From Lepidurus packardi (lineage: Eukaryota > Arthropoda > Branchiopoda > Notostraca > Triopsidae): a stretch of DNA of 64,000 nucleotides. The position numbers were made by a program, and so were the translations under genes. The notes under the pieces were generated by a model. That model did not search any database. It worked only from the letters and a program-made list of their open reading frames with translations, and had not been told where the DNA came from. Positions 34,862-45,489 of this stretch are shown here, one piece after another. Positions within the stretch are counted from its first letter, which is position 1. The number at the start of each line of letters is the position of its first letter. The DNA lies in contig JAKZAN010000095.1 in NCBI GenBank assembly GCA_023053545.1, positions 55,508 through 119,507 on the forward strand, given 5' to 3'.

Positions 34862-36873
34862 TCATGAGCTCTTCACTCCTCTCAGCCTTACAGTCTTCGG
34901 TAGCTTGAACCCTCGCAATTGCATCACTTTCATTCCGCCTCCATTCGTGCTATTCTTCGGATCAAGTGCTAATGTCGGCGCCTGATTAGGGTTCGACATA
35001 CTTGCTTTTACAGGAACACGCCCGCCTATTCTCTGAATAGGGGTGCTACTCCGCTGCCTCCGTCCCACTCCCTTCAAGATTCTGCCTCCCTGTTTATGGT
35101 TGCTAGTGTCAAATACCCCCTCGCGTTCGAACTTCTCCTTCAAGGTCTCGCGAAGAGGTGCACTAACGGATACGATTGTGGGTGTCACCCTTTTGTAGGC
35201 CGATGGTTTTATAATAGTTGGATCCTATTTAGCCGGTTCTTTTTTAAACCTGTCAACAGTCTTGACTAGCTGAAAAGCGATATCCTTCCGAACAGAGTTC
35301 AGGTCTTTGAGAGGGCATGTCGGGAGACGAGAGAAAGAGTTGCGATCGAACAAATCCAGAATTGACACCACAAGACACTTTCCCACGTTCTGATATATTT
35401 CTGGAGTAAAGTAGGGATTCTTGTCTCCATAGATTGCAGAGCGAGGGTTGTCATAGTCATCGGGAACGATACCTTGCTTGTCCAGCTTTCGATGCGGATT
35501 GGTAATGGGTGAGAGGTCATTCAAATAAGCTGTAGTGTGGTATCCGCACTCCAAGGTATAGGAATGGAGGATTCCGAATTGTTTGAACATGACGACTCTA
35601 CCGCAACCTTCCTTGGTAAGATCTTCGTTGCGGTCCTTGGAGTTCATCTGCTTCTTCGAGAAGTTAGAACTTTAATACTCGAATGATACACAATTCAGTG
35701 CTAAAAGCCGTGGATAGAGTTGGGCTTCCACTTGTTACTCCAGTGAATCGAGGGCGTTGCCGTAAATGAAGTTTCCCTTACGACCGGCATGCGAATGTAA
35801 ATCCATGTAGAAGAATAGTCTGTCTTCTTTTGAGAGATATTACACCAATTTTCTCACAGCGTAGGGACTAGGCTCCTTGCTCAGGACTGGTTCCAGGTAA
35901 AGCCTGTTGAGGTTTTGTCCGAAGATGTCAGTACGGTAGTGACCGTGGAAAACTCCGTCGGGGTTGAGCATGGGTACAAGCATGAACACGAAGTACTTCC
36001 TCAAAAGCTCAGCTCGCGCGTCCTTTGACAGAAGGAAGAGAATGAGCCCATTTATGGCATGGCTACTCGGAGTTTCCCCGGGATGTACGCGTGCAGTAAA
36101 CAGAACCACCTTTTTCGACGATCTAAAAGCAGGTGGCCTTAAGCCTCCAGGATGTTGCCCACAGTTAGGAAAGAGCCCATCAGCTATTCTGCTTTCCTTA
36201 ATGAGTTCTTTGCCTTGCTGACTACTGATCGTGACGAGATTGATATTTCTGTTCTGCGGAGACTTGACGAATACTTCAGTGTGGAAGTATAGCTCCCTAG
36301 AGTTGCGGTACTGCCTATCTAGGACTTTAAGAAAATTTTCGGCGTCCTCATACGAATGTGGGTAGGTAAATGCAAAGACGGCTTCGGTCTTCTCGAACTT
36401 GAAGTCAAATTGGAGTTCCGTTTCTTGCTGATCTCGGCTCTAAGGGAATAGTGCAATTATAAAGGGGGGACGGGTTGTTATCTGTTGGCGATAGTTGTTT
36501 TTACGATGACAAGACAATTAGGCACTCGTCTCCATTGCGTTTCGTTCTTGTACCGAAATACTGCTCTATAGTGATCCGAAAACTTTGAAACAGCACTCAG
36601 CATGTGCAGCCTCCGAATCGTGAGCCGCATTAGACTCTGTACCGGAACCCCAGACACCGCGAAGTGGAACCAACTCTTTGAAGAGGATTCATACTGGGTG
36701 CCTGCGCAGTCGTTAGCGGGAGTGAGGGCAAGCGAGTTGTAGGACAAGTACTCGACTTTTTGAAGATTACCGCTGTCAAAGTCGCTAGTAAGAGTGATTT
36801 CGGCAGGAGGGTCGAAGAGCTGGGCTTTGAAAGTATTATGGTGTGGACTTTTAGAAGTAACGAGCTTGATCAT
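34862..36873 (-). CDS. CCP5/AGBL5-like cytosolic carboxypeptidase (tubulin deglutamylase type)
   Basis: Inferred as complement join(34862..36439,36505..36873), 648 aa, 65-nt intron, stop TGA 34862-34864. The N-terminal beta domain has SDFDSGNLQKVEYLS, typical of the family, and WFHFAVSG. The M14 zinc site is complete: HxxE in ARVHPGETPSS, the third ligand in MDLHSHAGRKGNF, and the catalytic Glu in SYTLECGYHT. GHYRTDIFGQNLNRLYL supplies substrate-binding Asn/Arg. CCP5-type enzymes remove glutamates, including the branch-point glutamate, from tubulin tails, a modification important in cilia. The tail after residue ~530 is basic and unstructured. Alignment to AGBL5 runs through FEYESSNFSKKQM. 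Confidence 0.9.
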
Positions 36874-37154
36874 TGATTTGATCTTAGTGAAACAAACCCA
36901 GAAACATAATACAAAAAGTTCGTAATGCTATGATACTTGGTTAATAGCAACGTTGTAAGTCTTTACTCTGTGGTTATGCGATTTCACATACATATGGAAT
37001 GCCCAACTATCCATATCTATTGAGGTTCTTCTCAGAAAAACCATAATGTGTCAGCCGCACCAGATGCCATCTATTACTATCTCTTATCCAGAATACGAAT
37101 CTTCAGAATCTTTACTGAAACAAAGGACCGATGAAAACTAACGAATCAATTTAC

Positions 37155-38933
37155 TCAGAACTCAGCATTTCCTGGCACTCTGGGGAATGGCACCACATCC
37201 CTAATGTTCTCGATCCCTGTACACATCATCACCAAACGCTCGAAGCCCAGGCCGAAGCCTCCATGAGGTACTGTACCATACCTTCTCAGGTCAAGGTACC
37301 ACCAATACTTATCCTTTTCCAAGCCTACACTCTCGATCTTTTGCTCCAGAACGTCGAGTCTTTCTTCTCTTTGTGAACCGCCCACAATTTCTCCGATCTA
37401 AAGTCATAGTTAATAGAATGAGGTTGAATAAAAAGATGTAATTACCTCAGGAGCCAAGACATCGAAAGAAGCCACAGTCTTGTCGTCCTCGTTTAGACGC
37501 ATGTAGAAAGCCTTAATGTCCTTAGGGTAGTTGTAAAGGATGGTGGGCTTGAAGAACACCTTGTCGCAAAGATATTTCTCGTGCTCAGAGGCCAGGTCGA
37601 CTCCCCACTTAAGTTCGTTTTAGAATTTGATGCCATTGTTCTTAATAGCGTCCTCCAGGATGGTAATAGCCTGAGTGTAGGAAGCACGAGCGAAGGGTCC
37701 TGCCACGATTCCTTGCAGATATTCGACCAAACCCTTCTTCACCTTGTCGGCCAGGAATTTAAGATCCTCAATGTTATTCGCAAGTACGAATTCAATGCAG
37801 TACTTGATGTAGGCCTCAGCGCATTCCATAACATCAAACATATCGGCGAAGGCTAGCTCAGGCTCAATCATCCAGAACTCAGAAATATGTCTAGTAGTAT
37901 GGGAGACTTCTGCGCGGAATGTGGGTCCGAAGGTGTAGACGTTCGAGAGGGCACAGCAATAGTTCTCAACAGCAAGTTGTCCCGAGACAGTGAGATTAGC
38001 AGGCTTCTTGAAGAATTCCTTGGTGTAGTCGATCTTGCCATTGACTTGAGGAATATCTTTTATGTTTCCTGATTCGGGCAGGATAGTGGTGACCTGGAAC
38101 ATAGCGCCAGCACCCTCGCAGTCGGAGGTGGTGATGAGCGGTGTTTTAACATAGAGGAAGCCGTTGTTCTGGAAGAAAAGATGCGTAGCGTAAGCCAAAC
38201 TGTTTTTGACTCGGGACATGCAGCCCATAAGTTGAGTTCTGGGTCTGAGATGGGCGATTTCTCTGAGATACTCAGGCTTGAAGTACTTTCCACCGAGAGG
38301 ATACTTATCATCGTCACAGCGACCAAGAATCTTCACAACTTCATTGGCATGACCAGCGACACTGATTTCGACTGCCTGACCCTTTCCTTGGGACTTGATC
38401 AACTTGCCCTTGACTCTGAGGGAGTATGACTTCTTGATCTTCTTAAGTTCTTCAAAGTGTTCAGCATCTTTAGTGATGACAATCTGGAGAGGAATGGGGC
38501 TGCTTCCATCCACAAGTTCGACGAACAGAAGAGTGTCTGCTGCTTGGAGACGGGCAGAGTGAGCCCAGCCAGCCACAACGATATCCTTGTCAAGGTATTT
38601 AGCGGCATTAATGTGGACCTATTCGATGCGAATGATTTCTCCCACAAGGAACTGCGGTTTGCGGCGGTTGAGATACTCGGAAGGAACCTCAAACTTGGTA
38701 GAGGGATTCAGGCGAGATTCGATGCCCTCGGTTTTGAGGGTAGGGACTACGCCTTTGGCACTCTAGGTGATAGTATTTTTGGCATATCGCATGTTGAAAA
38801 TTGTGGAGTGTTCATCTTGAGTGTGGGTGGCAGCATTTTGACCATGAGGAGCCTGGGGCTTTTTAGGCTGAGTCTGCTTGGGGGCATGCTTGATAGCATA
38901 GCGAGTGTTGAAAAGAGTGGCTTGTTCTTACAT
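37155..38933 (-). CDS. Asparaginyl-tRNA synthetase, cytosolic type
   Basis: Inferred as complement join(37155..37397,37446..38933), 576 aa, 48-nt intron. It charges tRNA-Asn. Residues ~110-210 are the OB-fold anticodon domain ([20 protein letters not shown]). The class II core has motif 2 ([20 protein letters not shown]) and motif 3 ([20 protein letters not shown]), then the usual ending [10 protein letters not shown] directly followed by TGA, which fixes TGA as a stop. [19 protein letters not shown] has TAA where E. coli has Glu. Residues 1-105 are an extension with copies of a TLF/TIFxxRY motif ([16 protein letters not shown] and [14 protein letters not shown]), shared with the small gene 428 bp upstream. 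Codon 2 is TAA where that gene has GAA. Confidence 0.93.
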
Positions 38934-39361
38934 TGTTGGGATATGATGTGTTCTGTGTCTGTTTTATAATGTGCTGAATATGATTATGAGGTTGTTTGGA
39001 TATTAAAACACTTGGATATTCTTTTATGTGGGGTGGGAAGCGTCATACACTGTATGAGAATTAAGTGCTTCAGTCCAATACTAAATCAGACATATTCTGG
39101 ACTATTAACTTGAAGTAAGGAAATTTCTTTTCAGCTCCCTCTCTCGCCCTATCCATCTATATCAAAAGTATCAGAATTTCTTTATTGAAGACGACCAGCG
39201 CAATCAATATCAACCTATCATTCTACATGGATACAAAAAACTAAGAGAACTGACAACCAAATCCTTAAGCAAAAATATTGACGCTGTGCGGTTATCTATT
39301 ATCCACTGCATACAGACTAATAACACGCCGCTTGTCTTTCTCTCCATGCATGCGCTAGCAC
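38934..39361. other. Intergenic region upstream of the AsnRS gene
   Basis: AT-rich, with no coherent frame. It separates two genes with related N-termini and so may include material from the duplication that produced them. Confidence 0.4.
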
Positions 39362-39568
39362 TCAGTGGATAGCGTATCTGTATCTGCTCAGAGTGGCCAC
39401 CTCGTCGTGGCATACCTCAGCGATCGCAGCCTTGGCATGGGAGGAGACGGCGTACCTGTACTTGAAGAGAGTGTGGGTCTCGTCGTGGGTTGAGGTTTCA
39501 GAAGAATCATGATGATGTTCGTGTTTGGGTTCGTATCTGGCCTTGAAGAGAGTGGTTTGTTCTTCCAT
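39362..39568 (-). CDS. Small protein with three TLFxxRY repeats
   Basis: 68 aa, ATG 39566-39568 to TGA 39362-39364, no in-frame TAA/TAG. It is made almost entirely of the motif (D/E)E..TLF..RY: MEEQTTLFKARYEPKH, then DETHTLFKYRYAVSS, then DEVATLSRYRYAIH. The first copy is nearly identical to the start of the neighbouring AsnRS. His- and Asp-rich linkers separate the copies. The shared motif suggests a local duplication, either of a free small protein into the synthetase or the reverse. Function is unknown; a binding peptide is a guess. Confidence 0.7.
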   Translation of the reverse strand: MEEQTTLFKARYEPKHEHHHDSSETSTHDETHTLFKYRYAVSSHAKAAIAEVCHDEVATLSRYRYAIH

Positions 39569-39783
39569 GGGAGACGGGATAGAGGATTGTATGGGGTATA
39601 AAATTAATAGATTATGAGAATCTTACAAAGAAAATGAAGGGTATTGTTGAATAGCGTGCTGACATTGGAACAGTAAGTGTGAGCCTAAAATAATCCTGAA
39701 CGGGGGAAGTGTGGGACGATAGTATGAGACACACATAAGATAGTTTAAAGGTATTTCATAATAAAAGATATCCCAACTCAAGG

Positions 39784-41895
39784 ATGCAGGAAGAATCATC
39801 AGAGGGTTCCAGCTGCCCTAATTAGCAAGATGATGATGATGATGATCTTTTCTTCTAGGATGACTAGGATAATGCTGACCCTGAAGCACGCAGACTCGCC
39901 ATCCTCAAGTCTCTCCAGCCGAATCTCTTCAATGACCCCGATGACAACAGCTGCTAGTCCCAGTCCCAATACTCGGCCCCCGACAACACCCAGAACCAAA
40001 CAAACAACTAGTTCTACCTCAACGACAAAAACGAGTTACTGGAGCACGCCAACAAGATAGTTGACCAGAAGAAATAAGGTCGTCGCCAATAAATAAAATC
40101 CCTGACCGAAAATACGACTAATAGACTCAATGATGTCAAGCTGTTTCACCTCTGCAAGGCTCTACGTAATATCATCATGATGATGCGCACATATCATCCT
40201 CATAATAACAAGGACCGGGTTCTTTCCAAACTCCCATTAAGATGTCTACAGGAAATCAAAAGGTGTAAGGGTGCGCCTTTTAGCAGGAGGTCGGATCTAC
40301 TTATCTCCATCGCTAAAGAACATCGAGTATTTTCACGGGCTGATCTAATGGGTCTTTGCGATTCCCTGGACATCCACTTCCGATTCCTTGGGTTAGTAGA
40401 GCTTACAGACTTCAAAATAAAAAAAGATATTAAGTTAATCAACACTGGCAAGAACAAAAAAGTTAAACGCAAGAAGTCAAAGGGTTCGGGTCCCGACGAT
40501 GAGGACGAACATACTAATTCCAGGTCACATAATGTTCCTTTGAGCAAGAAGAACTCGAAGGCAATAAAGAAACTCCTGCCTCTCGAGATGATCCACGAGG
40601 ATCCTACTGAACCACTCATGAAGTCCGCAAAAGCTGAAAGACCCCTAAGGGCGACAGTAATACCAAAGGTAGCATCTTCAGAGAGTGGAGAGCCAGACTA
40701 TGTGGATCTTTTAGATTTTGCTAACCCCAGGGCTAAGAAAACAGGAGCAGCTCCCCCTTCTTTGCGAAAGTCGGTACCAGGGCAAAAAGCCTATACACAG
40801 ACAACCTTTTTCAGGAACCCTGAGAACGAAAACCTAACCTGGCTTGACATCTATGACGATTCCCATCAGAAATGGAGAATTTTCAACACTCTTAGCTTCA
40901 CGATCTACGATGAGGAATCACTTAAGAAAGAAATGAACTAGTTAGATTGTGTTTTTGTGTACTCTATCGAACCTATGCGGCCTGCATCTTGGGCCTAGCC
41001 ACTTTTTTAGATGTTATCACCTTAAGTGTTCTAGCTAGAGGATCAAAGCAATCGCTTTACCAACTAAATCTATGCACTAAAGAAGAAGCGAGGTTTTCTA
41101 CGCCTTAAAAGGACATTTGCAGAATTCTGTGAGTTGTTCCAGTTCCGATGTTCGGATCAGTACCTATCCAAGATACAGGTGGAGGCCAGAAAAGCACATG
41201 AAGATTTGACTAGAGACATCCACTACAAACAGTTCCCCAAGAACAACAGCTAGATGTTGGTGTCTGACTATTTCATCACTGAGCTGACTATTGGCAAGTT
41301 CTCAGCCATCAGCAGAGACGCCAAACCTCTTCCTGGCATGTATTTCGAGGAGCGCCCAGTTTATCTACGCAAAAACATCCAGCCTCTTCATTCTATATAT
41401 GGTTGGGTTGACATAGGCCGCAAGATTAAAGCTGGCGAGAAACCTTACCGCGTGACTCGTGGTGAGCGTCGCAAAGATAAAGAAGTTAACCTGTATGAAT
41501 ACAGCCAGACAGAGTCGTTCCGCATTGAAATTGATCAGGATGGCCACTTTATGAGGAACGAGTTCAATAACTTGTATGTTCCTGCTGTGTTCTCCCTTCC
41601 CGAAGGTACGCTGCTGCTGGAGACAGGGGTGAACGTGAACTACGTGTGTCGGAAAAATTAAATCCCCTACGCCTAGGTAGTGCAAGGTTTTTCGAGCATG
41701 GGTATTCCGAACAAGATCGGGACACTGATATACTCGCGGGACAAGGAGAAGGTGTGGAAGTTGTATGAAGAGCGCCGGGCGTATCTTGAGAGCAAGAAGG
41801 AGGAAGGCGCGAAGTAGAAGCTGGTGGAGACGTGGAAGAAGTTGTTCAAGAGTATAAAGGTAGTGGACAAGTTCAGACAGATGAGAGTGAACTGA
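39784..41895 (+). CDS. 703-aa hypothetical protein with acidic N-terminus
   Basis: ATG 39784 to TGA 41893-41895, single exon, with many in-frame TAA/TAG read as Glu. The N-terminus is acidic, with six Asp codons from a GAT run at about 39828-39845 (NEQDDDDDDLFFEDDEDN). A helical region (HLCKALRNIIMMMRTYH) and a basic linker (KNKKVKRKKSKG) follow. The C-terminal ~300 residues look folded (RPVYLRKNIQPLHSIYGWVD, VPAVFSLPEGTLLLETG) and end in a charged helix. I recognise no family. Continuous good codon usage and coherent sequence across the TAA/TAG codons make it a firm gene. Confidence 0.75.
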
Positions 41896-42282
41896 TGCGT
41901 CTCTGATATATTATCTTGAAGTGTTTGTGACTTATTACTTTTTCCGAATGAGCATAACTAACAGGAAATGGAAACTTCGAGAAAGGTCGTACCTATTTTA
42001 ATAAATACACTTAGGCATCGTGAGTGTTCCACTTATTAAAGTGTATGCCATTTTGAATGGGTCTTTTTAGCGCCATCCTATTCATCATGACTCTTTTATT
42101 CCTTTTATTCAAATAATTCAAATACTGCTAAAATCTTCAATTTAAAAAAATCCATATCCTCCCACATTGATTCCCTTGTTCGTAATCAATAAAAAATACA
42201 TTCAAACCTCGCCACACCCTCCGACCCTCGAGCACTACTTAATCCAATACCCCACCTCATCACATCCTACACCCACACACTC
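41896..42282. other. Intergenic region, nothing supported
   Basis: About 390 bp of AT-rich sequence between two plus-strand genes. No RNA gene or coherent frame was seen. Confidence 0.45.
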
Positions 42283-42690
42283 ATGACAAGATTCGAAAAG
42301 AAAAGAATGGGAGCATTGTTCGGATAAAATATCGCTCATCTCCACAATAAACCCTCTTCTAAGCCTAACTCCTTCAAGGATGTCCTCTCAGCCCTATAAT
42401 CTAACACTTCAGTCTCCAAACCCAGCTCCGACACAGAAATTAAAAACAAAGCAGTCCTGTTCAGAGACTACAACTATCTGGACATGGAAGTCAGGAGAGG
42501 CAACCAGGTAGAGCACCGAACATTCGCCTGTTTCCGAGACGACCTGTGCTTCAATGAAGCACCTCTGACGCACAACCTGCTGCTGGACAACGACTACGAA
42601 AGTGATGACTAACAGGTGCGTCACGAGAAGAAGAAGATGATCGGCTTCATAAAGGAAGTAATCCAACAGAAGAAACATAGCAAAGTCTGA
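42283..42690 (+). CDS. Small hypothetical protein, C-terminus uncertain
   Basis: 135 aa as read from ATG 42283 to TGA 42688-42690. Charged and largely helical (VLFRDYNYLDMEVRRGNQVE, HNLLLDNDYESDDEQ). A second ATG at 42307 is possible. Just after, in the +1 frame, lies coherent sequence (LNNLLEDRNLFGLLDCEVGK) that a short intron starting at GTAATC (about 42657) would join, so the true C-terminus may extend to about 42780 or beyond. No family is recognised. Confidence 0.55.
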
Positions 42691-43405
42691 ATAACCTCTT
42701 GGAGGACAGGAACTTGTTTGGTCTGCTGGACTGCGAAGTTGGAAAAGGCGTGGAGACTCTCTACCCTTTGGCCTTGTTTTAATTTATTTTCTACATTGCA
42801 CCCTCTTATAATTGGCATTACTCCATTTCTCGATCAATTACAAGCTCAGAGTTCTTCCTCCCTAGCAGAATGCGTGAGCAGCCCAGAATCCTAGTATGAT
42901 TGAACGACCAAAGTCATGCGTGAGCAGATAGTATGTGCATCTCGCGACTGGGTTTCAATATATGCTAAATCAAATCAAATATTGGCGGGCTATGTTCCCT
43001 AGAAGGCTGGGAAATAATGACTAGCTTGAATATTGGTTGATTCTTCCCGGCTCCTGAATCTTTCTTAAGGTAGTTGGAAGGAAATAAGGAAGTCCGTATA
43101 GATCATCTGGTCTTGGATTTATGAATGGGATATTTGTATAATGATTTTCGGGAATGGCATAAAGATAAATCTAGGGCGGCAGAATCGATGATCCTACATC
43201 CTACGGGAGTAGAATACCGTGTTTCGGAAGTAGTTAAATGTAACAATCGATGTGGGACAACATTAGGACTCCTCTCATGATACTCACAGCTATAAGCTTT
43301 TCCACTTTAAGATAAACACGATATTTCATGGTCGACACCTAAAGTAATACTCTGCTCACTCCTAAATCAAAAACAATACTATCTTTTTATATAGTCTCTG
43401 ATTAG
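42691..43405. other. Intergenic region with possible 3' exon of the preceding gene
   Basis: The first ~100 bp may be coding. The remainder shows a 12-bp direct repeat (ATGCGTGAGCAG) about 45 bp apart near 42869 and 42914, and one match to an E2F-like core (TTGGCGGG) at 42982-42989. No further gene is supported. Confidence 0.35.
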
Positions 43406-45331
43406 ATGATAACCAATCCTACCCCCCAGCCTTCCCCCTCTCTCGTCCCTCTAAATAACAACCCTACCCTTTCTATCGATCAGTACAAAGCAAGGTGGTT
43501 CTCCTTCCGCGAAATCCTCAATGAGAAAACACCTCACGATAAGAATGCTGACTACAAATACTTCATAACCGTGCGATGTCCTGAAGAGGCTGATAGATTG
43601 GCCCGTCTCATGCCCGACGGCAGGATCCGCCCATTTATGAACCGTGGTAAGGGCGATTTCAAGTTTTCATACGACCCTGAAAAGAAGGAGCTGGGCGTGA
43701 TTTGTCCTCGTAGCAAGTTCAACAAGGAGAAGCTAGTTACGACATTCATGACGGATCTCTACAACATTTGGCAGAGCACCCTCTACCAAGCTGAAAGGGC
43801 TGAATCTTTCAAGAACTCATTCAAGAACATCTAGATTCTCAACTATGATCCAATCAGCATCGACTTCTCGATCGTATTTCCCGAGTGGAACAATCTCAAA
43901 GTGTACTTTCGACATTCGGAACTCGAGTTCAATACAGGACTACCTTTCCTTGAGCGTATCGATCGTTCCACAGAACCACGAATCTCCTATGCCTTCACTC
44001 GTGATGATAATGAATTCTACCGTAACCCCCGTCTCAGCTTCCTCGACGAATTCTCAGTTGTTAACAAACTGGAAGTCATACTCGAAAAACTGAGAGAAAC
44101 CTTTACTATCGGACTGACTCTACACAACATGCACTTCGGTACCCGCATAACCGAGAAGTTTGACAATCCAAAGGAAGTTCATTTAGTCTTTACTAAGCCT
44201 CGTCAGCGCTTCTACGCCAAGACATGCGAACATAGCCTGATCAGTTTCAGCCGCCACAACAAGTTTAAGGTCAGCATCGAATACGATATGCAGCTGTACG
44301 GAGATCAGCCCAATCTTGTTCTGCATGTTGTCCTATATCTGTAGAGCCTAGTCAAAGACCAGAAGGACGCTACCCTCATTCCTCCCGTCCCCACTCTTCA
44401 GAAATAAGTTTCTAAAGAAAGCACGAAGGAAAAAGGTAGCAAGGATGGAAACAGTAAAGATAACATTGCTGCAAAATAAGCGGCAACTGTGGTCCCGAAA
44501 TAGTCGCCTCGAGTGCGAGTTTACGTTAAAATATATGACAACAAGGGGGAGTGCCCCGATCTGATCGGGAAATTTATCTAAAAATACAAAGCGAAGATTC
44601 CCTTGCTAGATGAAGCCAGTAAAGCTACCCAAGCAACACTTACCACTCAAACCCCACAGATCCCCCACATGAAGAATGTTCCAAAACTGTAATTCCCATA
44701 CCGATAACGAAAATCATTCGAAGATGTCATGTATGAGCTGGAGAATTTCTGCTTCGTTCATATGGATACTCAGCCCAAAGTCTATCGCAATACTAACCAC
44801 ATCATCACACTGGACAAGGGCGAGCGGGAAGAATCACTGGAGCTTGTCGAGGGAAAACGAAAGTTTATGTTAGTTATGGATTCGAACTCTACTATCTACT
44901 TACGTGGCATTAGCGTGGAGGAAGCCTATGCGACGAAGGCATAACGCTTTAAGCAGATTCTCACCAGCTACTTCAACAACGTATTCGAGGTATTTCCTTT
45001 GGGAATATAGTAGACTGCGAAACCTTTCGAGCTACTGAATAGCTATCTGCTAAACAACCACAAAGACTTGGAAGCAATACTTGAGAAGATAGCGAGCGAG
45101 ATTGCGGGGAGCAATGCGCGATACTGGAAGATTGGACTGAGGGAGATAAGAACCTTTTCTGACTTTTCCTTTACCCTGACTTCTTACGATCTATCTCAAC
45201 CGAAGTTGATGAAAAAAAACTCACTCCGGATTCAAAGCAACGGTTAGGAGCTACTAATAGATAACAGTAAAGGACAGCGGAAGAGTCTGACGATAAAACA
45301 GTTCCTAACGGAATGGAAGATCGACAAGTGA
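43406..45331 (+). CDS. 641-aa hypothetical protein
   Basis: ATG 43406 to TGA 45329-45331, single exon. A Pro/Ser-rich start is followed by three folded-looking blocks: residues ~20-150 (YKYFITVRCPEEADRLARLM), ~155-310 (RHSELEFNTGLPFLERIDRS and FSVVNKLEVILEKLRETF), and ~440-640 (KSFEDVMYELENFCFVHMDT, FKQILTSYFNNVFEVFPLGI). A Lys/Glu-rich linker (VSKESTKEKGSKDG) separates the last two. No motif is diagnostic of a known family. It converges on the large cysteine-rich gene with 158 bp between the stops. Confidence 0.75.
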
Positions 45332-45489
45332 GTTACATTGTATTGCCTTCAAAGAATAGTCCACCTCGCTTTTGACCAACATATTTTCAAAATAATATCA
45401 AATCCACATAAAAGTAATCATCTTAGGCGTAGAAAAACACATTTCTATCATTAGTTGACTATGGGCCAGAAACACAATCATTATTACAC

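Noticed and set aside
42860-42930. 12-bp direct repeat ATGCGTGAGCAG
   Set aside because: Only two copies, no inverted ends or mobile-element genes nearby.
42982-42989. E2F-like site TTGGCGGG
   Set aside because: A single 8-bp match in an intergenic region is expected by chance; no second site or target context.
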